64,000 nucleotides of DNA from the NCBI RefSeq assembly GCF_000143415.4, contig NW_003314382.1, positions 241,755-305,754 on the forward strand. Direction: 5' to 3'. Origin of the DNA: Selaginella moellendorffii. Taxonomy: Eukaryota; Streptophyta; Lycopodiopsida; Selaginellales; Selaginellaceae. Below, piece after piece: positions 32,021 through 41,387 of the stretch. Both the position numbers and the translations under genes were made by a program. The notes beneath the pieces were generated by a model. The model was not told the DNA's origin. It searched no databases and saw only the letters and a list, made by a program, of their open reading frames with translations. Position 1 is the first letter of the stretch. Every line of letters starts with the position of its first letter.

Positions 32021-33737
32021 ATAGTTACCGGGGAGGAGATTGTGTTCCAAGAACCAAGTTTGATGTTGTTGCGAAGCGGTGGTGATCTCCAGAGCTTTCG
32101 TACATATCTCCAAGTCATGGATTCGATCGATCGGCGCAATCAAGTCAAGCCCAATTTTCCCAGACGTGTCACCAACACACAGATGAAGAACACGCCGGGG
32201 TCATCTCTCTCGCGCAACTTCTCCTCTTCCTCTACTTCTTCCAAGATCATAAGGCGCATTGCTGGCCAAGATCATCTCTCCCTTTCTCCAAAAGATCGTT
32301 TGGTTCCCTTTTTCTTTGCTTGTATTTCCTCCTCTCTAATGTAAGTATCGAATCGATCCACGCAGCTCTCCCGGAAAGAAAGAAAGAGAGGTTCCCGACT
32401 TTGCTTGCGAGCTAGATGTTCTACAAACGTTCCATCACTGAGCTCATCCCGGGAACCAACGTGCGCGTCTCGCGGCGAGAGATGCGGCGACTTGAGCGTT
32501 CGCGAATCCAGGTGGGTAGCAACCAACGATGCTGGCAAGTGTTGAGAAAATCGCCAAAGATCTCATGGTAGAACTCCCGACCCAGGGAGTAGAAAGTTTC
32601 GAGCTTCTCATAAATACGATCCTCGATCGTCCTCGATCGAGCGAGCGTGTCTCCTGGAGATTGATAATAGATTGTTTGGCATTGATGATCGAGAGGGAAA
32701 AATAGTGAAGTTGCAGAAACGGGAAAAAGTTCATCCAAAACGCTGTGCTTTGTGTTCTTCTGTCAAGTTCCATCCATTTTCTTCTATCATCCTCGAATTT
32801 CCACCATAGCTGGTACGATTCTAGGTGCGCGATGTGATAACCATTTGATGTTTTTTTTTTTTTTTTCGCGAAGAACTGGTGGAGCCCTGGCTGGGGCGAA
32901 GGAGAAAATTCCTCTCTGCTCGCGCGAGCTGGCTTTGTTCTTACACTTTCCTACTCGCTTGGATCCAAGCGTAGCAACGAAAGCAAAGAGGAAAAACTAG
33001 AATTTTTTTCTGGGGTCCCCACGGGAGGAGCGCTTTGATGAGAATACATCATTGCCAGCATAGGCGAAACGCATTCAAAGGACTTGTTTTTCTCCCTGCT
33101 CGCGAGCTCCTCGCGAGATTATTCCCGGGGAATATGCCCGGAGGGGAATATTTCAAAGCATCGGCTCGGGCACACGAAAGAAATCATGGCCCTTGCTCGC
33201 CCAAAGGCTGCCAGTGACAAGGACACAATGCAAGGATCAAGACAAGCAATACCGCCCAGCTACTGGAGATATAGGACTGAAAGAGAGCTAAGTTTCTTGG
33301 GTGTTTTTTAATCTGGTACTTTTTAAAAAAAAAAAATCAAAAAAGGTATTTTTGTACTTAAAAAGGTATTTTTTTCTATGCTTTTTTTTTTCTTCTTTCT
33401 TGATGGGCGTGGGACAAGATGGAACGGCGAAAGCAAACAAGCCGACGCCTTTGTTGTTTAGGAGAGGTGTCGCTTCCATCGTCTCTGTTTTGGCCACTGC
33501 GCCCGTGGACGATGGATGATCGAGTTTTCTATGGTCCCGGCCAAGCAAGAGAAGTTAAAGCGATCGATCTCTCTAGAGAAGCGAGCGAAAAGATCTTCCT
33601 TTCTCTAGCGTGTTCCAGAGATTGGTTGCTGTGAAACTTCTAACAAAATCTAGTTTTGCCGCTAGAACTAAGCTGATCTCACTAGACAAAATGCTGTGAT
33701 CGATCTAAGTACTCACAGGGCAGAGAGGCTTCGATCG
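31889..33737. other. Intergenic region with microsatellites, no supported gene
   Basis: It contains the aquaporin 3' UTR with a CT tract (31987-32017), a poly-T run near 32850 and A/T tracts near 33310-33390. A minus-strand frame at 32421-32738 (ending near EDRIYEKLETFYSLGREFYH) has no homology I recognise and no clear start or splice context. I left it out as a gene. Confidence 0.5.
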
Positions 33738-34100
33738 CTAAGCTGCCACAAGAACTGGCGCGCTCTTCTTCATGGGAGTTTTCTCCTCCTGGAAATCCTC
33801 CTGCCAAAACAATCACACTCAGCGAAGGAAGCGCAAGAACAACACACTCGAATCGACTTACCGCGTTGTAGATCACTCTGATGTAAAGCGAACAGCTTGG
33901 GCACCTCGCAAACTCCTCGCCGATCTTGAGCTCCGCCTAGAGAGAGAGCAAGGGTAAGCAACTGGAGGCGAGGCGATCGAGCGGGCGCCGCGCCTTACCT
34001 TTGTGATCTGGAAGAGATCGCCGCAAGGGCAGGGATAGGTGTAAGCCGTGAGCGATTCGTTCCACTCCATGTCCTCGATCTCTACATCGTCGTAAGACAT
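33738..34100 (-). CDS. DPH3: Diphthamide biosynthesis protein 3 (CSL zinc finger)
   Basis: Three exons in transcript order: 34100-33999, 33936-33862 and 33800-33738, giving 79 aa, the normal length. The N-terminus (MSYDDVEIEDMEWNESLTAY) and the CSL zinc finger are intact. The four ligands are in YPCPCGDLFQI and ARCPSCSLYIRVIY. DPH3/KTI11 carries iron and donates electrons to the DPH1-DPH2 radical enzyme that starts diphthamide formation on elongation factor 2. It also serves Elongator-dependent tRNA wobble modification. The start codon is only 59 bp from the divergent IFT54 start. Confidence 0.95.
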
Positions 34101-34159
34101 TGCGCCAAGAACCCTAAACTTTGGGAGGAGCCCTAATTTTTGAAAAGGAGAGTGAGAAA
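34101..34159. promoter_or_regulatory. 59-bp divergent promoter/leader between DPH3 and IFT54
   Basis: Only 59 bp separate the two start codons, so the genes must share control sequence, overlap at their 5' ends, or both. It contains AACCCTAAAC (34110-34119) and GCCCTAATTT (from about 34130), which are telo-box-like elements. No TATA box is evident. Confidence 0.6.
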
Positions 34160-36040
34160 ATGGAGGCCTACTGGATGACGACGCAGCGCTTCCTCCAGCA
34201 CGGGATCGATCCAATCGTGAAGCGTCCAAAGCTCACGGAGGCGCTGCTAAAGCGCCCGCCATTTCGATTCCTCCACGACATCGTCTCTGAGGTTTGCGGC
34301 ATTGTCTTCTCGGTTTTTCTTTTTTCTAGTTCTTTCTTTGGAGCAATAGAATTTCTTGGTTTCCAGGTTACGCGACGCACCGGGTTTGCAGAGGGACTCT
34401 TCGCAGCCGACGAGCTTGCTCCATTGGAGCTTAAGGTACTTTCTTTTGTATTTGTTTCCTCGCATTGTTCTTTGCATTGAAACCTCGCATTGTTCTTTGT
34501 CAAAATTCTAGGACAAGGACGCTAAGTTGCGTTATCTCACGAAGATCATCAACTGCGTTGGCCTTACGCTAAATGCGAACGTTCCAGTGCGTCCAGCCAA
34601 GGTATACCTTCGTTTTTTCTTTCGTTTCTTCCATCTTGGCCTCGAGATTTCTACTTGGCTTTCGTACAGATTCTGGCTGGGCTGGAACCCGAGCAAACCA
34701 ACGTCTTCTTGCAGGCCAGTGAGAACTGTTGATGCTTTGGAAAAATATACTAAAAACAAAATTCTATGAACAGATGCTGGCTCAAGCAGCCACTACAGAC
34801 AGCCAAAAAGCTGCAAAAGCTGTCTACCGCTGTTTAGCTGGAGACTTTATGCCTTCATCCGATCATAGGTACCTCCTTGTGCAATGGTTTAGCTTTTTGA
34901 TCGCGAAGTTACTTGCATTGCTTTACAGTGGACTCATATCTCGTGAAAGCGCCTCCTCGAGTCAGTCTGTATCATCCGAGAAGCTAAGGAGGTCCATCTA
35001 CAGTCCTTCGCCCGACGCGGCAGAGCTTTCCAACAAGACGAGGACCCAGGAAGTGGCCACACCACCACAGCCTGTGGATGCCACCAAGGTACAAGTTATC
35101 TATTCGCCTGGGGCTGTGAACGAGCAAGAAGAGGATGCTGTAGTGGAGAGCATGGCTTCCACAGAGTTGGATCTCAGCCACCAAGGTCAGCTTCTTCTTT
35201 TTGTGGTTTTCTAGTCGCTCAAGGAAGTGTTTGTTGCAGCTCCGATACAAACTGAGGTTCACGGACTTGGGCAAATTCCAGGTAGAACCAGCGGGGCTCA
35301 AACATGGATGATAAAGATGATAATGTCTGTGATTCTCCTTTTTTATTTTTCTAGCTCGATAGAAAAAGTGTCTGATATTGTTCCCGCAGATAAGAAAAGC
35401 GTCCAGGATGAGGAATTGTCTGAAGTGTATACGGAGCCAAGTGGAACCAAGGTCGAGACGGACAGCAAACGCGACGAGGTGAGAGGTATCTTTTCGTTTC
35501 TATTCCTTCGGTACCAAGTACTCGTGCGTAGAACAGTTGCAAAAGTTACGAGAAAGCATTCAAGCTCTGTGCCAAGCTATAAGTCCTCTCGGAAAGTTTA
35601 TAGACTATCTACAGGTAATTCTTTGTCATTTCAATGTTACAAAGCTTCTCACACAGTTTTCCAGGAAGACGCGGAAGCTATGGCCAAGGAGTACCAGTTC
35701 TGGATTATAGAACAACAAAAGCATGGTGCGGATCTCGAAAGGGAGCGATTGTAAGTAGTGTTTTTTCGAGCTCCAGTGTCAGGCAACATTGTCACCTTGT
35801 CATAGGCGCACGGATGAAGTTATTCAAGCCGAGTCTAGGAAGATACTCGATCTGGAGGAGCAGATCAAACGCCAAGAACAGCTCAACAATATAGCGAAAG
35901 CTGAGGTGCGCTCTTTCATGCTTATCTTTTCTCTGTTCTCAAGAAACTTTTTTATGCCACAGATACTCAAAAACGACGAAACCGCCATGGCGTTACTCCA
36001 AGCAGCTTCAACAGCCAGGAGGTTAACCAGAGAGACGTGA
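34160..36040 (+). CDS. IFT54: Intraflagellar transport protein 54 (TRAF3IP1/MIP-T3 family)
   Basis: Twelve exons: 34160-34291, 34367-34435, 34512-34601, 34670-34714, 34774-34868, 34929-35185, 35240-35281, 35390-35478, 35537-35614, 35665-35750, 35806-35905 and 35963-36040, giving 386 aa. The N-terminal calponin-homology-like domain is clear: PKLTEALLKRPPFRFLHDIV, TGFAEGLFAADEL, DKDAKLRYLTKIINCV and LAGLEPEQTNVFLQ. A low-complexity middle is followed by the conserved coiled coil (LRESIQALCQAISPLGKFID, EDAEAMAKEYQFW). IFT54 is a subunit of IFT-B that loads tubulin and motors for building cilia. The intron after 34714 appears to begin GCCAGT (GC-AG). The exon 7/8 junction is the least certain part. 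Length is short for the family because the linker is brief. Confidence 0.9.
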
Positions 36041-36122
36041 CAAAGTTGTTTTGTTATAGTGAATCCATGCTTCTTTTTGTTTTTTGAGTTGACTACTGTT
36101 CTAGGCTACTACACAGTGGAAA

Positions 36123-36902
36123 ATGATCCGAAAAGGCTACGTCTCCGTGAGCGATGGCCAGATTCACTATCGCCGAGCAGATCCGGAAGGGAATTCTCTG
36201 GGAAGTTTTCTTCTTCTCCACCAGCATCCAAGCTCATCAAAGATGTGGGAGCCCGTCATGCCATTGCTGGCAAGTCGAGGATACCAAGCAGTGGCGATAG
36301 ACATACCAGGCTATGGCGAGTCCTTCCACTGCGAAGTCAGCCTCGAGACCATCGCAAGGTACGTCTTTGAAGCGATTCCCTTGCTAACTCTCTCGGAGCC
36401 AAGCATTGTCGTGGGTCATCACATTGGAGCAGCCGTAGCTATGCAGCTTGCGGTGGATTTCCCGGAGAGTGTGAAGAAGCTGGCACTGTGGGGGGTCCCG
36501 ATTCTAGACGAGAGCGTGAAGAAGTTCGTGCCGGAAGCTCCAGACTTCGAGGACGAGGATCTCAAAGCCGTGATAAAGTTCTGGAAGATCAGGAACAAGG
36601 TGCCGGGAAAGCCAGGCTACAAAATGCCGCCTCACGCTCGAGCTTCGAGGCTGCTGGAGATGCTCCAGAGCAATCCCAGGGCGCGGGAGCTCCCTCTTCT
36701 TCTCAAAGTCGAGAGCTTGGTGGACAGAATCACGCAGCCGACGCTTTGCATGTGTGGCGACCACGAGCTTCTCAAAGATGCTACCATCAAAACGTCCAAA
36801 GAGTTTCGCAATGGAGAGCTTTGCTTCATCCAGGACGGTGGAATGGACGTCCAGATCGAGCTCCCGGAAGAATTCGCGAGCGCTCTCGTCGGGTTTGCGT
36901 GA
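36123..36902 (+). CDS. Alpha/beta-hydrolase-fold protein lacking catalytic residues
   Basis: Single exon, 259 aa. The fold is clear: an oxyanion-type strand (SFLLLHQHPSSSKMWEPVMP), the DIPGYGES turn, a nucleophile-elbow strand (SIVVGHHIGAAVAMQLA) and the late CMCGDHELLKD acid strand. At the elbow the usual G-x-S-x-G reads G-H-H-I-G, so His replaces the nucleophile Ser. Near the C-terminus the usual GGH reads GGM (QDGGMDVQIELPEEF), so the catalytic His is also gone. It is probably a pseudoenzyme, perhaps binding a ligand as some plant hydrolase-fold receptors do, though that role is speculation. It starts 83 bp after IFT54 on the same strand and has no introns, unlike its neighbours. A retroposed origin is possible. 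Confidence 0.85.
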   Translation: MIRKGYVSVSDGQIHYRRADPEGNSLGSFLLLHQHPSSSKMWEPVMPLLASRGYQAVAIDIPGYGESFHCEVSLETIARYVFEAIPLLTLSEPSIVVGHHIGAAVAMQLAVDFPESVKKLALWGVPILDESVKKFVPEAPDFEDEDLKAVIKFWKIRNKVPGKPGYKMPPHARASRLLEMLQSNPRARELPLLLKVESLVDRITQPTLCMCGDHELLKDATIKTSKEFRNGELCFIQDGGMDVQIELPEEFASALVGFA

Positions 36903-36988
36903 AAGCTCTCGCTTTTCTTCTTTATGAATGAAAGAATCGTCTCTATGTACACACCGATCAATAGCTATGAACGAGCAGCCGCGTCGCT

Positions 36989-39061
36989 CTAGGTGGCGCA
37001 AGCGATCTCGACGTGATCGTCCTCTTTTCTCGAGACTTGCTCTCTCTGGATTGATTTTCTATCCCTGTAGAGCGACTCGACTGCTTCCAGATACTCCACC
37101 ACCACGGTGTCTGTCCATGGATTTCTAAACGGGGCGTTTTGGCCTGCGACCCAGCCAAGGTGGCCTCCTTTCGGTGTCACCACGAGCAAACAATTCCGAT
37201 TCTCCTGGACAAGGAACTCGTTTGAAAAACATTGCTTTCCTTCCACGAGTAAAGCTCGTACCTTGATTGCTGCACGAGGAATGGCTCGGTTTGGAGCAAT
37301 AGGATCGTTGGCAGCCTGGAATGGAAGAGTTTTACGAGATTGTCTAGAAACAAAAATGAAAGGAACAAGACCTGGATGCAAAACAATGGGACTTTGACGT
37401 GCTCGATAGATTTCGAGCTGCTGGCATCGGCATAGTATTCATCCACTGACCTGTAGCCGAACGAAACTATGAAAGCCAAAACACACAGTTTAAGTTCAAG
37501 TTTTTACTAAGTACTCGTTACCTCGAGTTAATCCTTCGTCAAACTGTCTCACGGTTTTTGCATTGGCAGCCAGAGGAATGTTGTATTCACCACCGATCTC
37601 TTCAAACAAGGCCGCGTGCCTGCAATGCGAATTACAGACAACGACGAAGGAAACTCAACGCTCGTGTGACTTTACTTTCTAAAGATTGTCCGAAGGCTCG
37701 TTGCGAGGCTCTTGTCGTAGATGTTGTTGAAACCTTTGCGAAAGTCCTCGTCTGCAACCACAAGATCAAAAGGATTGCACAGGGACACTGCGCCACTGAG
37801 TATACAATTTTCTCCCTCCTGCCAATTACAAACCAAGTCGTGTAAACCAAGTCGGAAAGTTTGTGCTTGACGACACGAACCTGGCCGAGATAACGCACTA
37901 AAATGTTGGCCCCCAGCGACCATCCGACCGCATAGATCCTCGACTCGGGGAAACGATACGCCACAAATCTCACGACTTGTCTCAAATCTTCTGTGAAAGA
38001 AGCTGAGTAGAACTACGAACGAAAGAGAAGAAGAATCAAATAACCACAAAGGCATTTCGTTCCTCTTTGGTACCTTTGGAGACGTAACTGGACTGTCACT
38101 ACAGCCACGGCTGTTGAATACCACCGTGTGCCATCCAATGTTTCGAACTCTTGAAACCAAGTATTTCACGTACGAGTCATGGCTTCCTCCAGTTAGTCCT
38201 GGCTGAGGAGAGCAAAGAAGTCCGTGAGAACACGAAGAAATACGTAGCAAACTCTTGAAGAAAAAACATAGAACTCCAAGGAAAAAACTAACGAAGAACT
38301 ACGTGATTCTCGAAGAAACAACGAAGAACTCTTATCGAGAACACGAAGAACGAGAAAAACTACTTGGCAAACTCTAGAAAGAACGAAGAACTACGTGGCT
38401 CTCGAAGAAACAACGAGAAAAACTACTTGGCAAGCTCGACGTGGTTCTCGAAGAAACAACGAAGAACTCTTCTCGAGAACGATGGAAAAGAAAGAGCTCC
38501 AACCATGCAAAGCATGCAAGAAAAGAAGGAAAAAACTATAACTCTACGAGAGAGAAGTGTTCTTACCAGGAAGAGGAGAACTGGAGCATCGGATGGAAGC
38601 TTTTCTCTCCACTTGGCGGCGTCGCGATCCTCGCCCATGACCGGCCAGTCCAGCGCCACAGTGCCGCCATCGATCATCCGCAAGCACTCCCTCCGGAACC
38701 TCATCTTGGGCCGATGGCGGTATAATGCCGCGAAGACGGTCTCCACATGCCGGTTGCTGCCAATCACCGGGAACGCGCGGTACTTGCCCCTCTTCACCGT
38801 GGGCATGTTGTGGAGGATCTCGCTGCGCAGCTCCCCATCCCCGGAAACAATCTCCAGATCGTCCCTGGGCGCCATGAACAGCGTCCGCAATGGCTGCCGC
38901 CCTACGCCCCCGCGGCGCCCCCGCGAGAAAAGAACGATCGAAATCCGGGAGCCAAGGAAGGAATCCGCGGAGGAATGGAATGGTGGAGCCCTAGCGCTGC
39001 TTAGATTCCTGGGCAGCGAAGAACACGCCAGAGAAGCGAATCCCCGCGAATATGCCTCCAT
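36989..39061 (-). CDS. EMB8/ABHD1-3-type alpha/beta hydrolase
   Basis: Eight exons in transcript order: 39061-38567, 38202-38074, 38012-37881, 37818-37676, 37619-37522, 37466-37372, 37315-37262 and 37204-36989, giving 453 aa. The start at MEAYSRGFASL leads into a Ser/Arg-rich N-terminus that may be a plastid transit peptide. The catalytic triad is intact: Ser in GWSLGANILVRYLG, Asp in AANDPIAPN and His in TPKGGHLGW. Family blocks HVETVFAALYRHRP, LPGLTGGSHDSYV and FNSRGCSDSPVTS are present. Members are lipases or acyl hydrolases; the substrate here is unknown. Intron 1 (38203-38566) is 364 nt, several times the others, and is filled with imperfect repeats. The start is 205 bp from a divergent PPR gene. 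Confidence 0.92.
38260..38475. repeat. Imperfect tandem repeat in intron 1 of the EMB8-type gene
   Basis: Variations of CGAAGAACTACGTGGTTCTC and GAAGAAACAACGAGAAAAAC recur with irregular spacing of about 30-70 bp. They account for the unusual length of this intron. Confidence 0.7.
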
Positions 39062-39113
39062 CCTTCCTTCCCCTAGTGCTAGCACGCCTGGCATCAACCA
39101 AAACCAATGTACC

Positions 39114-39249
39114 GCGCGGCATTTATCCCCGCGGTCCATCGAGCCGCGCGGTAGTTAGTCCGTGACGCGCGGCAATTTTCTCGGACGGTAGACCGAGCCG
39201 GGCGGTATGTATTCGCGACGCGCGGCACATATAGGGTGTGACGCGCGGC
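39114..39249. repeat. 53-bp tandem repeat in a divergent promoter
   Basis: The motif GCGCGGCA starts at 39114, 39167, 39220 and 39243. The first two intervals are exactly 53 bp and the last is a truncated 23-bp unit. Each full unit also contains GAGCCGCGCGGTA or GAGCCGGGCGGTA, an inverted version of the same core. It lies wholly inside the 205 bp between the start codons of the EMB8-type gene and the PPR gene. Confidence 0.85.
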
Positions 39250-39266
39250 ATATATCCTAGCATTAC

Positions 39267-40889
39267 ATGTGGTGGGAATGGGTCACAAGGATCAAGTCGT
39301 GCGGTAGCGATCTCCGCAAGCTCAGAGCCATCGATTCCCATCTCCGCGCGAGCCCCTTTGCGAGCGACTCCAGGATCTTGGGCCCTTTGATCGACGCGTA
39401 TGGAAAATGTCGGTGTGTGGAGGATGCCCGCGCGGTGTTTGATCGGATTCCAGAGCCGGAGCCCAGCGCCAGGAAGTGTCTGTTTCAATCGTATGCGCTC
39501 AATGGGTATGCGCGAGAGGCGAAGAAGATGTTCGATTCGATGCCGGAGAGGAGTTCTTCTTGCTGGATCTCGCTGGTTCAAGCATTTACCAAGAGCGGGC
39601 ATTCTAAGTTGGCGAAAGCCGCGTTTGAGAGGATGGCGTATCACAGCGTCATAGCTTCGACGGCAATGTTAGTGGCTTCCACTCAAATGGGAGACTTCCA
39701 AAACTCCAGGAGAGTTTTCGAGTTGATGCGGCTGAGAGACGTCGTGTGCTGGACTGCGCTGCTTCAAGCACATACCCGATGCGGGCATCTTGACGCCTCC
39801 TGCGAGTTCTTCGATCGAATGCCGCAGCGGAACTTCTTCTCCTGGACTGTGATGGTGAAGGCATTTGCACTAGCGAGACACATCGAACACGCGAAATCGT
39901 TCTTCGATCAAATGCCGGAGCGAGATCTCATGTGCTGGAACGTCCTACTGCTCGCATTTGCCGAGCGGCGGCACCTTGAAGAAGCTCGCGAGATGTTCCA
40001 GCGGCTTCCACGCACTGATCTCGTCTCCTGGAACTGCCTCATCCAAGCCCTTGTCGAGTCGGGGAACCGAGCCGAGGCCCGCCACCTTTTCGACACACTC
40101 CCAGAGCACAACGTCGTCTCGTATAGCCTCCTCGTCCTGGCCCATGCACACGCAAAGGAACTCGACCAGGCCAAGGTGGTCTTCGACGCTATGCCCGAGA
40201 AGGACGTGGTTGCCAAGACGGCCATGGTACAGGCCTATGCCAAGCAAGGCCAAATGCTGCAAGCCACGGAAGTCTTCCACACCATCCCGGTTCGCGACCG
40301 CGATGACAAATGCTCCACGACGATGGTGGTGGCGTACGCCGAGAACGGGCAGCTCCAAGAAGCCCAGGCGGTGTTTGACGAGAGCCCCCAATCGCCCAAC
40401 GTGATCGGCTGGACAGCGCTGATAGCCGGGTATGCCCAAGTCGGGCATATCGACAAGGCCGTGAATCTCTTCCGGGCTATGGAGCTCGACGGCCAGGACC
40501 CCGACGAGTTTGCTCTGTCCGCCATCCTGGCCGCGTGTAGCCGAGGTGGGAAGGTCCGAGAGAGCCTCGAGAACTTCTGGTCCATGAATTATGATCGAGG
40601 GATGGAGCCGGCGCTGGAGCACTACAAGTGCATGGTGGATGTTTTAGCTCGGTCCGGGCAGCTGCGAGAGGCCGAGGATCTCATCCAGAGCATGCCAGTT
40701 CTTCCGGATCATATCACCTGGAAGACGCTCCTGGGTGGCTGCTCGACTCACGGGGATTTGTCCCGCGGAGAGAAAGCCGCCACTGAGGTGCTTGAGCTCA
40801 ACCAGAAGAAGGCCGGGACGTACGTCCTGCTCTCCAACATGCTAGCGATCAAGGAGCGGCAGCAGCGGCATCTGGAGATCATGGCATGA
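39267..40889 (+). CDS. PPR protein, S-type array with E-like end
   Basis: Intronless, 540 aa. It begins MWWEWVTRIKSCGSDLRKLR and reaches the standard LIDAYGKCRCVEDAR block. About ten 31-residue S-type repeats follow (for example VMVKAFALARHIEHAKSFF), then one P-type repeat (GQDPDEFALSAILAACS) and an E motif (EHYKCMVDVLARSGQ, TYVLLSNMLA). It stops before E+ and DYW. The start codon lies 17 bp downstream of the 53-bp tandem repeat, so the leader is short or transcription starts within the repeat. Confidence 0.9.
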   Translation: MWWEWVTRIKSCGSDLRKLRAIDSHLRASPFASDSRILGPLIDAYGKCRCVEDARAVFDRIPEPEPSARKCLFQSYALNGYAREAKKMFDSMPERSSSCWISLVQAFTKSGHSKLAKAAFERMAYHSVIASTAMLVASTQMGDFQNSRRVFELMRLRDVVCWTALLQAHTRCGHLDASCEFFDRMPQRNFFSWTVMVKAFALARHIEHAKSFFDQMPERDLMCWNVLLLAFAERRHLEEAREMFQRLPRTDLVSWNCLIQALVESGNRAEARHLFDTLPEHNVVSYSLLVLAHAHAKELDQAKVVFDAMPEKDVVAKTAMVQAYAKQGQMLQATEVFHTIPVRDRDDKCSTTMVVAYAENGQLQEAQAVFDESPQSPNVIGWTALIAGYAQVGHIDKAVNLFRAMELDGQDPDEFALSAILAACSRGGKVRESLENFWSMNYDRGMEPALEHYKCMVDVLARSGQLREAEDLIQSMPVLPDHITWKTLLGGCSTHGDLSRGEKAATEVLELNQKKAGTYVLLSNMLAIKERQQRHLEIMA

Positions 40890-41387
40890 CAGACGCTCTT
40901 AAAAGTCCTGGCATTGGTACGAGAGGATGTTCAGATGCTCGGACTTTCAGCCAAGGATAAGATGTCCTGACCTCCTTCACGAGCTTGGAGCAGACTCCTC
41001 CGTCCACAGAGTAAAATCTTGACTCTTGGAAGCGACGAGAAAGGCACGTCTCTTCAGGCGCCTGGAACTACTTTCGTGGCGTTGCTCAGCTGCCAGAGCA
41101 CTAGTAGAGAGGACTACCCCAGCACTTTGTCAAACGATTCGGGGCTTGGACCTTGCTGACGTAGAACGAGGAGATGACGCTGCAAAGCAGTGCAGCCGAT
41201 CATTGTAGAGAACGAAACCAGCTCAAAAGACTCACACGGAGCACCTTATCCTTTGCTGTCCCAGGCCCGAGAACGTCACCAGTGATTGGACAGGGGCCAC
41301 GAAAACAAAGTGCCTGAAGAACGACAGAGCCGGACGAAGTTAAAGTGGAAGAAATCACAAGCACGGTTGAGCCACCATACCATACTG
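40890..41387. other. Convergent intergenic region
   Basis: It lies between the PPR gene and the 3' end of the EEF1AKMT1 gene. Sequence complexity is normal. Short frames exist but none is protein-like, and no polyadenylation hexamer or repeat stands out. Confidence 0.5.

Noticed and set aside
31952-32344. Plus-strand frame starting in the CT tract after the aquaporin gene
   Set aside because: It begins in a microsatellite and lies where the 3' UTR is expected.
32421-32773. Two overlapping minus-strand frames of about 105 codons
   Set aside because: No homology recognised and no coherent exon structure. Kept only as a note in the intergenic entry.
40890-40990. Possible E+/DYW remnant after the PPR gene at 39267
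   Set aside because: A phrase resembling KSPGIG can be read, but only by changing frame and with no further E+ or DYW residues, so chance is more likely.
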